This document shows, piece after piece, positions 1-5,427 of a DNA stretch of 5,427 nt. The notes under the pieces were generated by a model, which was not told the origin of the DNA, made no database searches, and was given only the letters and a program-made list of their open reading frames with translations. Both the position numbers and the translations under genes were made by a program. The DNA lies in assembly GCA_017998025.1 (NCBI GenBank), contig JAGODW010000129.1, positions 1 through 5,427 on the forward strand. The letters run 5' to 3'. This DNA is from Spirochaetales bacterium (lineage in GTDB: Bacteria > Spirochaetota > Spirochaetia > DTKZ01). The number at the start of each line of letters is the position of its first letter. Position 1 is the first letter of the stretch.

Positions 1-93
1 CCCAAGCTTCGTGACACTACAAAAGCGTTAAAAAATACTGTCAGCTTTAACCCTAAGTTTTATTCTTTCGTTTCATACGGCGACCTTGTGCTC

Positions 94-123
94 TTCCGAT
101 AATAAGTACCTTTGGTGTATGAT
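94..123 (+). promoter_or_regulatory. Weak candidate promoter for the aldo/keto reductase gene
   Basis: TATGAT at 118-123 matches the sigma70 -10 consensus at 5 of 6 positions. The best -35 at acceptable spacing is TTCCGA (94-99, 18 bp away), only 3 of 6, so the call rests mostly on the -10. It would give a leader of about 45 nt. Bases 1-93 hold no operator palindrome, terminator or recognisable gene; one reading frame is open from the window edge to a TAA at 100-102, too short to call. Confidence 0.25.
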
Positions 124-162
124 AGAGATGTAAACAAAAAATCAACCTACATTTTTCAACGC

Positions 163-168
163 AAGGAG
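163..168 (+). promoter_or_regulatory. Ribosome binding site deciding the reductase start
   Basis: AAGGAG lies 9 nt before the ATG at 178 and only 3 nt before the in-frame ATG at 172. The longer spacing is the more workable, so 178 is preferred. A third in-frame ATG at 187 is 18 nt away and unlikely. Confidence 0.6.
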
Positions 169-177
169 TAGATGGAT

Positions 178-1161
178 ATGCGGACAATGAAGATCGGCTG
201 TTCGGGAATTGAAGCATCGGTTGTTGGATTAGGTGCCTGGGCTATTGGAGGGGACAGCAACTGGGGCCCCAGTGATGACGAGGAATCGATCAGGACTATA
301 CACCGGGCTCGAGATCTAGGGGTGACTCTGGTTGATACGGCCCCGGCTTATGGTCTTGGTCATAGCGAAGAAGTGGTGGGGAAGGCTTTAAAAGGGAAGA
401 GGCATGAGTACGTTCTTTCCACCAAATGCGGAATCCGATGGGATATAAAGGAAGGAGCCCTCTTGATGGAACGGGATGGGGTACGGATTCTTCGAAATAC
501 TCGTCCGGAAAGTCTCCGGGAAGAAATCCATGCAAGTTTACAGAGACTTAAGACAGACTACATCGATATCTATATTGTGCACTGGCAGGAACTGCCTGAA
601 TTCCCCTGTCCGATTGCAGATACGATGGGCTTTCTGATGGATTTGAAGAAGGAAGGAAAGATCCGTGCGATTGGTGCAAGCAACCTGTCCAAAGAGCAGT
701 TTCTGCAGTATGTACAGGCAGGCCAGCTTGATCTGATTCAGGAGAAGTATAGTATGCTGGATCGAAGAGCGGAACCCGTGTTCTTCCCCCTCTGTAAAGA
801 GTACGAGGTGACGTTTCAGGCCTACTCTCCCCTGGAGCGGGGTGCTTTAACGGATGCGTACCTTTCGGGTGCTCTAGAAATAAAGGGACTTGCGCGGAGC
901 AAAATAACCTGGTTTCAGACGGAACATGCGGTCCGTTTAAGGAAGGTCCTGGAAGGGTGGAAACCTCTCTGCGAAAAATATTCCTGTACCCTGGCACAAC
1001 TGGTTATTGCCTGGACAGCGGCACAGGGGACGGGAAAAAACGTAAACGTTCTGTGCGGGGCCCGAAAGGTAAAGCAGGTTGAAGAAAACGCCGGCGGTGG
1101 ATCGATCCTTCTTGAAGTGAAAGATATTGAGAGGATGAGAAAGGATATCGAATCCCTTTAA
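178..1161 (+). CDS. Aldo/keto reductase, IolS-like (AKR11/12-type)
   Basis: Predicted cytoplasmic NAD(P)H-dependent oxidoreductase of 327 residues (329 if the ATG at 172 is used), the normal length for this (beta/alpha)8-barrel family. Counting from 178, the catalytic tetrad is complete: Asp53 and Tyr58 in LVDTAPAYGLGHSEE, Lys83 in STKCG, and His135 in DIYIVHWQ. Cofactor-side motifs follow in the usual order: GASN near 166, AYSPLERGALT near 216 and CGARKVKQVEENA near 293. From memory, the stretch with DLIQEKYSMLDRRAE and FFPLCKEY resembles Bacillus subtilis IolS, an inositol-locus reductase. Family members interconvert carbonyls and alcohols on sugars and many other compounds, so the substrate cannot be read off. 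The gene converges with the kinase gene 5 bp away. A role in modifying the sugar-like ligand of the neighbouring transporter is inferred from context only. Confidence 0.9.
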   Translation: MRTMKIGCSGIEASVVGLGAWAIGGDSNWGPSDDEESIRTIHRARDLGVTLVDTAPAYGLGHSEEVVGKALKGKRHEYVLSTKCGIRWDIKEGALLMERDGVRILRNTRPESLREEIHASLQRLKTDYIDIYIVHWQELPEFPCPIADTMGFLMDLKKEGKIRAIGASNLSKEQFLQYVQAGQLDLIQEKYSMLDRRAEPVFFPLCKEYEVTFQAYSPLERGALTDAYLSGALEIKGLARSKITWFQTEHAVRLRKVLEGWKPLCEKYSCTLAQLVIAWTAAQGTGKNVNVLCGARKVKQVEENAGGGSILLEVKDIERMRKDIESL

Positions 1162-1166
1162 TGACT

Positions 1167-2045
1167 CTATTTTAAACTATCCTCCTTCATACGGAGGAGT
1201 ACATCCTCTACTGTGCTGGTAAAAACACCGGGAGTTTCCATCTTGATGCTGGTGAGGGCTGCAGCGTAGGCGACTGCTTCTGCCGGGGAGTGGGAGAGCC
1301 TCCAGTACAGATAGGAGGCAAAGCAGGTATCTCCCCGTCCTGTTCTTCCGGAGAGATTCCGGGGTGTGAAGGGCGCCCGGTAGAAGGTCCCCTGTCGCAG
1401 GAGAAGCACTTCCGTATTGTGTGTTACCATTACCTCTTTCGGCCCGAATCCAGCCAGGAGCCGAGCAGCCTTCTCCCGGTCTGAACTGCCGGTAAGGACT
1501 TCCGCTTCTGCCGCATCGGTTTTCAAATAGGTGATGTGGGGGAGGATTTCCTCTTTATTCTCCAGATCTTGAAATGCCAGAGAACCTCCTGTGTTTCTCC
1601 GCAATAGCCCCTGAGCATCCACGGCAAGGGTATATCGATCGGCCAGGGGAGGAATGAGGGATACGGGAATTTCCCCATAGAACAATCCCGCCAGTTGAAG
1701 AATAGGGGTCTGAAACGGAGGGAGTTCATCGAGGCGGAATGGATCCGCCTGGGCCAGGAGGGTAACCTTCCTCCGTTCCCGGTCTTCGGAAAAGTATTCA
1801 TTCTGAATAGAGGTGGTTTGTTCCGTAGGGAGGACAACAAGTTCCACGTTTGGGTGCCGCATTACTTCCAGCAGAGGAAGATCCCGGTGGGCTGCTTTTG
1901 TGATTACCAGTACCTTCGCACCAGAACGGGCGGCAGCTGCGGAAGAGTACACTACTGCTCCTCCTAAAAGTTTTTCTTCTTTTCCGCCATAAATCATGAT
2001 ATCCTTGGATACATGCCCGATCATAACAATATCGTAGGTTTTCAT
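1167..2045 (-). CDS. PfkB (ribokinase)-family carbohydrate kinase
   Basis: Cytoplasmic ATP-dependent kinase of 292 residues, typical family length, acting on a sugar, sugar phosphate, polyol or nucleoside. The N-terminal strand YDIVMIGHVSKD and the glycine pair in LLGGAVVYSSAAA (residues 27-39) match the substrate-binding start of PfkB proteins. TDAAEAEVLTG (176-186) matches the region before the nucleotide site. SGRTGRGDTCFASYLYW (232-248) is the second PfkB signature, with Asp239 as catalytic base; the usual TGAGD reads TGRGD. The ATG at 2045 is preferred because it opens directly on the conserved strand. An in-frame ATG at 2063 would add six residues, but a run of T, not a Shine-Dalgarno sequence, precedes it. 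Only a weak GAG precedes 2045, so translation may be modest. The gene is divergent from the transporter operon across a shared control region. Substrate unassigned. Confidence 0.88.
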   Translation of the reverse strand: MKTYDIVMIGHVSKDIMIYGGKEEKLLGGAVVYSSAAAARSGAKVLVITKAAHRDLPLLEVMRHPNVELVVLPTEQTTSIQNEYFSEDRERRKVTLLAQADPFRLDELPPFQTPILQLAGLFYGEIPVSLIPPLADRYTLAVDAQGLLRRNTGGSLAFQDLENKEEILPHITYLKTDAAEAEVLTGSSDREKAARLLAGFGPKEVMVTHNTEVLLLRQGTFYRAPFTPRNLSGRTGRGDTCFASYLYWRLSHSPAEAVAYAAALTSIKMETPGVFTSTVEDVLLRMKEDSLK

Positions 2046-2086
2046 AGGGTACTCTGGTACCATAAAAAAAAAGATTCGACAATTGC

Positions 2087-2115
2087 TTGCGAATTAGGGC
2101 AGATGGGATTATCAT
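2087..2115 (+). promoter_or_regulatory. Sigma70-like promoter of the transporter operon
   Basis: TTGCGA (2087-2092) and TATCAT (2110-2115) are separated by exactly 17 bp and match the -35 and -10 consensus at 4 and 5 of 6 positions. The start would fall near 2122, giving a leader of about 50 nt before the binding-protein gene. The operator palindrome begins at that start site, as expected for a repressed promoter. Read from sequence; no transcript evidence. Confidence 0.55.
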
Positions 2116-2121
2116 ACTAGG

Positions 2122-2133
2122 GCAAACGTTTGC
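2122..2133. promoter_or_regulatory. LacI-family-type operator
   Basis: GCAAACGTTTGC is a perfect 12-bp palindrome with a central CG. This is the form typical of LacI/GalR/CcpA-type regulators, whose sites centre on CG flanked by AA/TT-rich half-sites. It overlaps the predicted start of the rightward promoter and lies just downstream of the predicted start of the leftward one, a placement suited to repression of both. No regulator gene lies in the window. This form of operator is usual for sugar genes and differs from Fur boxes, which are longer and AT-rich. Confidence 0.68.
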
Positions 2134-2134
2134 A

Positions 2135-2152
2135 TTATAGTTATTATAGTTA
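2135..2152. repeat. Two tandem copies of a 9-bp repeat
   Basis: TTATAGTTA occurs twice back to back (2135-2143, 2144-2152), with a partial third start in the following TT. It sits between the operator and the ribosome binding site of the binding-protein gene. On the minus strand each copy gives a perfect TATAAT (2134-2139 and 2143-2148), so the duplication creates two possible -10 boxes for leftward transcription. Confidence 0.7.
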
Positions 2153-2170
2153 TTGAAGAGGAGGTTTCAA
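2143..2170 (-). promoter_or_regulatory. Candidate leftward promoter for the kinase gene
   Basis: On the minus strand TTGAAA (plus coordinates 2165-2170, 5 of 6 to the -35 consensus) and TATAAT (2143-2148, 6 of 6) are 16 bp apart. Transcription would begin near 2136 and give a kinase leader of about 90 nt that crosses the operator at once. The elements lie in an AT-rich repeat, so chance is possible, but no better leftward promoter was found in this intergenic stretch. Confidence 0.4.
2155..2164 (+). promoter_or_regulatory. Strong ribosome binding site deciding the binding-protein start
   Basis: GAAGAGGAGG ends 6 nt before the ATG at 2171. This excludes the in-frame TTG at 2153, which overlaps the site itself and has nothing comparable upstream. 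Confidence 0.85.
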
Positions 2171-3211
2171 ATGAAAAGAGTAGCGCGGATCCTGGCAGTA
2201 CTTCTAACCCTGGTCATCGCAGCACCTCTTGTGCTGGCCACCGGAGTAAAAGAAGCGGAGACAAAGGAACTGAACGTACTCATGACGCCGCAGGAAGAAT
2301 GGTGTCAGGGTATGAAGCAGGAATTCGAGAAGAAGTATGGAATCCAGGTGAACTATGTACGCATGTCTTCTGGAGAGGCCCTGGCGAGAATTCGGGCAGA
2401 GAAGAACAACCCCCAGTTTGATATCTGGTGGGGAGGCCCCATTGACAGCTTTGTTGCTGCCAAGGAGGAAGGGCTGCTGGAAGCCTACGATTCACCGAAC
2501 TATAAAAACCTGCTGGATCAAAAGAAATATAAGGATGCGGATAACTTCTGGGTAGGAATCTATATGGGATCCCTTGCTTTCTGCACCAACAAGAATTGGC
2601 TTGCCGCTCATCCGGGCGTTAAAGCCCCCACCTCCTGGCAGGACCTCTTACGGCCCGAGTTTAAAGGCCAGATCCTGGTGGCGCATCCATCCACTTCCGG
2701 TACCTCCTATACAGCCTTAGCTACGATCCTTCAGATTATGGGAGAAGAGAAAGGATGGGAGTATATCAAGCAGTATGCGGCACAGATTCACCAATTCACC
2801 AAGAGCGGTGCAGCTCCGGCCAAGTTTGTAGGGCAGGGTGAGGGAGCTGTAGGGGTTGTGTTTTCCCATGATATTGTAAACGAAATCGAAAACAATAAGC
2901 TGCCTCTTGAGTTGACATTCCCCCAGGAAGGTACGGGGTATGAGATCGGAGGTATGGGTTTACTAAAGGGCGGAAAGAACGTGGCCAATGCAAAGAAGTG
3001 GTTTGACTGGGCTATTACTGCGGAAGCTCAAGCTCTGGGCCCGAAGTACAAGGCATATCAAGCTCCTACCGTGAAAGGTGTACAACTCTCCCATCCGGAA
3101 CTGATGCAGGTTAAGTTGATCGACTATGACTTCCAGTGGGCAGGAAAGAACAAGAAAGCCATCATAGATAAGTTTACGAACGAAATAGCTGCGGCTGTAA
3201 ACTTAAAGTAG
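2171..3211 (+). CDS. Periplasmic ABC transporter substrate-binding protein, family 1, AfuA-like
   Basis: Captures a ligand in the periplasm and delivers it to the permease encoded next; 346 residues. Residues 1-23 form a signal peptide: basic MKRVAR, hydrophobic ILAVLLTLVIAAPLVL, then a likely cleavage after VLA. No lipobox cysteine is present, so it is soluble. The mature protein starts with the strand ELNVLMTP and carries EFEKKYGIQVNYVR (51-64), a FDIWWGGPIDS hinge-side motif (83-93), PSTSGTSY (173-180), GEGAVGVVFSHDIV (223-236) and PQEGTGYEIGG (251-261). The family includes ferric, 2-aminoethylphosphonate and hexose-phosphate binders. Where FbpA has its iron-binding tyrosine pair, this protein has Phe-Ser-His-Asp (His233, Asp234), which I recall as sugar-contacting residues in AfuA. 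A sugar-phosphate-like ligand is therefore more likely than iron, but this is an inference. It heads the operon, behind an operator-controlled promoter. Confidence 0.9.
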   Translation: MKRVARILAVLLTLVIAAPLVLATGVKEAETKELNVLMTPQEEWCQGMKQEFEKKYGIQVNYVRMSSGEALARIRAEKNNPQFDIWWGGPIDSFVAAKEEGLLEAYDSPNYKNLLDQKKYKDADNFWVGIYMGSLAFCTNKNWLAAHPGVKAPTSWQDLLRPEFKGQILVAHPSTSGTSYTALATILQIMGEEKGWEYIKQYAAQIHQFTKSGAAPAKFVGQGEGAVGVVFSHDIVNEIENNKLPLELTFPQEGTGYEIGGMGLLKGGKNVANAKKWFDWAITAEAQALGPKYKAYQAPTVKGVQLSHPELMQVKLIDYDFQWAGKNKKAIIDKFTNEIAAAVNLK

Positions 3212-3247
3212 CTTGTTCTTCGTAGGTAAAGCGTCGGTATATAAAAG

Positions 3248-3280
3248 GTCGAGAGGGTGTAAGCCCTCTCGACATGTTTT
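3248..3280 (+). terminator. Intercistronic hairpin with T-run between binding protein and permease
   Basis: GTCGAGAGGG (3248-3257) pairs perfectly with CCCTCTCGAC (3264-3273) around a 6-nt loop, TGTAAG. After ATG comes TTTT (3277-3280), and an A-run (3243-3246) lies before the stem. It starts 37 bp past the binding-protein stop and ends before the permease ribosome binding site. It is probably a partial terminator or 3' stabiliser that leaves more binding-protein mRNA than permease mRNA. The short T-run and 3-nt offset argue for leaky termination. Confidence 0.75.
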
Positions 3281-3285
3281 AAGGT

Positions 3286-3292
3286 GCAGGAG
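3286..3292 (+). promoter_or_regulatory. Ribosome binding site of the permease gene
   Basis: GCAGGAG ends 6 nt before the ATG at 3299, fixing that start. It lies outside the hairpin, so it stays free in readthrough transcripts. Confidence 0.7.
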
Positions 3293-3298
3293 TCTACC

Positions 3299-5427
3299 AT
3301 GGCATCCATCAAACGCAGGATACAGGAATTTAGTCTTATTGGAAGAGACCCCGTTTTAGCGTTGAGCTTAATCATAAGTTCCCTGTTCCTTTTTTCTTTT
3401 GTTGTATTCCCTATCTTACGGACGGTATGGAGCGGTTTTTTTGATACTGCCGGGGCGTTCAGTCTTACCTTCTTTGCTCGATATTTCGATTCGTACTACG
3501 GCCCGGTTTCCAGACAAATCTTCTGGAATACCTTAAAAATGGGCATATTCACCGCAGGAGGAGGAACACTCCTGGGATTTATTTTTGCCTATACCATCGT
3601 GCGGTGCAGGATTCCGGGCAGGAACTTTATTCACCTATTAGCCCTGGTTCCGACGGTTTCTCCGCCGTTTGCCATTGCCCTTAGTACGATTCTCCTATTC
3701 GGAAGAAACGGGCTGATCACGAAGGGTGTTTTAAATATCAATTTTGGCCAGGGTATGAACGATATTTACGGAATGGACGGGCTTGTGTTCGTTCAAATTA
3801 TTACATTTTTTTCCGTTGCCTATTTGATGTTACGGGCTATGCTGGAGCGATTGGATCCTTCTATGGAGGAAGCGGCCCGCAGCATGGGAGCCGGTAAGAT
3901 TCATATCTTCCGAACCGTTACTCTCCCCCTCCTGATCCCCGGCATTGCGGGATCTTTCCTGCTTTTGTTCGTAGAAGCGCTGGCAGATCTGGGGAATCCT
4001 CTCTTTATTTCAGGGAATGTAACGGTACTTTCCGCTCAGATTTTTCTGGCTATTGCAGGTGAATACGACTATCAAAAAGCCTCAGCTTTAGCTGTTGTAC
4101 TTTTGATCCCTACCTTGATCATATTTCTTGTACAGCGGTACTATGTGTCCCGGCGTTCCTATATTTCTGTAACAGGAAAACCGACCGGAGGAATAATTGA
4201 AGAGAAGGAAGGATGGATCCGGTGGCCTTTTATTATCGTAACTTATGCGGTCTCTCTTTTAATTATAGTTCTTTATGTCGCTGTGATCTACGGATCTTTT
4301 AGTAAAGCATGGGGGATCGACTATTCTTTCAGCCTGGAATGGTGGAAGCAGATGTTCCAGCGAGGCATAGAATCCATCCTCGACACTACTTTCTTAAGTA
4401 TACTCGCCACTCCCATTGCGGTTCTCCTCGGAATGATCGTGGCCTTCCTGGTAGTGCGAAAGACATTTTCCGGGAAACAAGCCCTGGATTTTACATCGAA
4501 CCTGGGAGGGGCTGTACCGGGTACGATCCTGGGAATCGGATTTATACTGGCCTTCAGTACCCCCCCCTGGGTATTGGTAGTGATCCTGTATGTAGCCCTC
4601 TTCCTGTTTACTCTGGGAATACTCCGGATAAACCGCTGGGAAAAAGTGTGGACGGGAATCATAGGAACGGGCTTAGGGGTAGTATTGCTTCTATTGGGAG
4701 AACAGATCGGGATCGTATTGTTGACCTATATGGTAGGTTTTATTTCCCTCGGATTCGGAATATACCTGCTTTTGACACGAGAAAAGAAAAAGAACGGGGT
4801 AAAGCTGGTTGCTTTTGGGATCTATGCAGCCCTCCATACCCTTATAGAGTACGTTGTTCAACCCCTCGTAGTGATGGGACGAAGTATCCCGGAGGGAACC
4901 TGGAAGAATGCCGTAACGCAGATTCCGGATTATTTTAAGGTCTTTTTTCAATTACCCCATGCTATCCTGGGCGCTATCCTCTTAATCCTGGTACTTACCG
5001 TTGCTCTGCAGGAAAAACCTGGATTCCGTAAGGTACTGCTACCTGTATTCATTGGCAGTTCGTTCGCTCTTATGTTCTCCGGAAAACCGATGGCCCTCGT
5101 AGGGACACCGTACATTATTTTAGCAGCCTTTGCCGTACGGAGTCTGCCTGCTTCCGTACGTTCTGGAGTGGCTTCCCTCCAGCAGATCGATCCTTCCATC
5201 GAGGAAGCTTCAGCCAGTATGGGTGCAGATGCTCAGTATACCTTTCGGAAGGTTACTCTTCCTTTGATTCTTCCGGCTATTCTAGCAGGATTGATCTTCA
5301 GTTTTACGCGTCATATGACAAGTTTGGCTGCTATTATCTTTCTGGTAAGTGCCAAGTGGAGAATTGTAACCGCATCGATCCTCAGTGAATGGGAGCAGGG
5401 AGGGATCAGCATGGCAGCGGCTTACTC
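3299..5427 (+). CDS. Two-domain ABC transporter permease (FbpB/AfuB type), 3' end beyond window
   Basis: The frame is open from 3299 to the edge: 709 complete codons and no stop. It encodes the inner-membrane channel for the upstream binding protein, with both permease halves fused as in FbpB-type proteins. Half 1 has a first membrane segment near residues 19-40, a core beginning near NTLKMG (77) and an EAA loop at 190-216 (EEAARSMGA through TLPLLIPGI) that would dock the ATPase. A charged linker near 283-308 leads to half 2, with core start near 362, GGAVPGTILGIGF (403-415), and a second EAA loop at 635-661 (EEASASMGA through TLPLILPAI), preceded by QQIDPS. Half 2 is unusual: about 170 extra residues (roughly 421-594) with five or six hydrophobic segments lie between the VPGT and EAA regions. 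FbpB proteins are usually about 500-560 residues, so this one is long even incomplete. An ATPase gene is expected downstream. Confidence 0.92.
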   Translation, partial: MASIKRRIQEFSLIGRDPVLALSLIISSLFLFSFVVFPILRTVWSGFFDTAGAFSLTFFARYFDSYYGPVSRQIFWNTLKMGIFTAGGGTLLGFIFAYTIVRCRIPGRNFIHLLALVPTVSPPFAIALSTILLFGRNGLITKGVLNINFGQGMNDIYGMDGLVFVQIITFFSVAYLMLRAMLERLDPSMEEAARSMGAGKIHIFRTVTLPLLIPGIAGSFLLLFVEALADLGNPLFISGNVTVLSAQIFLAIAGEYDYQKASALAVVLLIPTLIIFLVQRYYVSRRSYISVTGKPTGGIIEEKEGWIRWPFIIVTYAVSLLIIVLYVAVIYGSFSKAWGIDYSFSLEWWKQMFQRGIESILDTTFLSILATPIAVLLGMIVAFLVVRKTFSGKQALDFTSNLGGAVPGTILGIGFILAFSTPPWVLVVILYVALFLFTLGILRINRWEKVWTGIIGTGLGVVLLLLGEQIGIVLLTYMVGFISLGFGIYLLLTREKKKNGVKLVAFGIYAALHTLIEYVVQPLVVMGRSIPEGTWKNAVTQIPDYFKVFFQLPHAILGAILLILVLTVALQEKPGFRKVLLPVFIGSSFALMFSGKPMALVGTPYIILAAFAVRSLPASVRSGVASLQQIDPSIEEASASMGADAQYTFRKVTLPLILPAILAGLIFSFTRHMTSLAAIIFLVSAKWRIVTASILSEWEQGGISMAAAY
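4560..4567 (+). repeat. Eight-C homopolymer tract inside the permease gene
   Basis: A run of eight C encodes part of Thr-Pro-Pro right after GFILAFS, at the upstream junction of the extra segment. Reading by frame, loss of one C brings TAG at 4578-4580 into frame, ending the protein at about 426 residues. Gain of one C shifts translation to a frame that stays open until 4938. It is long enough to be slippage-prone, but there is no evidence that it varies. Confidence 0.6.

Noticed and set aside
1..102. Open frame from the window edge to TAA at 100-102 on the + strand, possible tail of an upstream gene
   Set aside because: Only 33 codons, no recognisable motif, and easily open by chance.
548..997. 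149-codon minus-strand reading frame
   Set aside because: Fully inside the reductase gene, with low-complexity Pro/Ser/Arg-rich translation and no domain; a shadow frame.
1038..1049. AACGT-AA-ACGTT inverted repeat as another regulator site
   Set aside because: It lies deep in the reductase coding sequence, lacks the central CG of the 2122-2133 operator, and is explained by Lys-Asn-Val-Asn-Val codons.
1180..1198. Hairpin TCCTCC/GGAGGA as a bidirectional terminator
   Set aside because: Short stem, no T-run on either side, and located within the kinase coding sequence.
1523..1840. Minus-strand 105-codon frame and similar short frames over the kinase gene
   Set aside because: Out of frame with the kinase, which is intact and has both PfkB signatures.
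2153..2170. Upstream TTG start adding six residues to the binding protein
   Set aside because: The TTG overlaps the Shine-Dalgarno sequence that serves the ATG at 2171, and the ATG gives a standard signal peptide.
3213..3245. Possible separate permease promoter (TTGTTC with TATATA or TATAAA)
   Set aside because: Spacing of 19-21 bp and a 3 of 6 -35 are poor, and any start near it would run straight into the terminator-like hairpin.
4309..4938. 209-codon plus-strand reading frame
   Set aside because: It overlaps the permease gene in another frame, lacks a ribosome binding site, and the permease frame carries the conserved motifs.
2171..5427. Ferric-iron transporter (fbpABC) identity
   Set aside because: Fold and permease type fit, but the iron-binding tyrosine pair is not seen, no Fur-like box was noticed, and the neighbours are carbohydrate enzymes. 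Kept only as an alternative.

Overview
The window reads as a chromosomal piece of a mid-GC bacterium with an outer membrane. The binding protein has a cleavable signal peptide with no lipobox cysteine, which fits a periplasmic protein. Protein style would suit a spirochaete, but this is an impression, not a demonstrated assignment. Four genes are visible, all related to small-molecule uptake and metabolism. There are no RNA genes, transposons, CRISPR arrays or phage genes.

Layout: bases 1-177 are a leader with a weak possible promoter and a good ribosome binding site. An aldo/keto reductase gene (178-1161, +) follows, converging with a PfkB-family kinase gene (1167-2045, -) with only 5 bp between stop codons. 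The 125 bp between the kinase start and the next gene form a control region: a sigma70-like promoter for the rightward operon, a perfect 12-bp LacI-family-type operator at its predicted start site, and a candidate leftward promoter for the kinase facing it. Then come a periplasmic family-1 solute-binding protein (2171-3211, +), a strong intercistronic hairpin with a T-run (3248-3280), and a long two-domain ABC permease (3299 to the window edge, +), cut off at its C-terminus. The ATPase would be expected just beyond the edge.

Working model: automated annotation would probably call the transporter a ferric-iron system of the FbpABC type. The binding protein lacks the paired tyrosines of FbpA and instead has a Ser-His-Asp motif plus TSGT and EGTGYE motifs like those I recall from AfuA, the hexose-phosphate binder of AfuABC. 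A sugar kinase, an IolS-like aldo/keto reductase and a LacI-type operator alongside point the same way: uptake and catabolism of a sugar, sugar phosphate or polyol derivative. The substrate is not determined by sequence.

The most unusual features are a membrane-embedded insertion of about 170 residues in the second permease domain, an 8-C tract at its upstream junction, and the face-to-face promoter arrangement around one operator.
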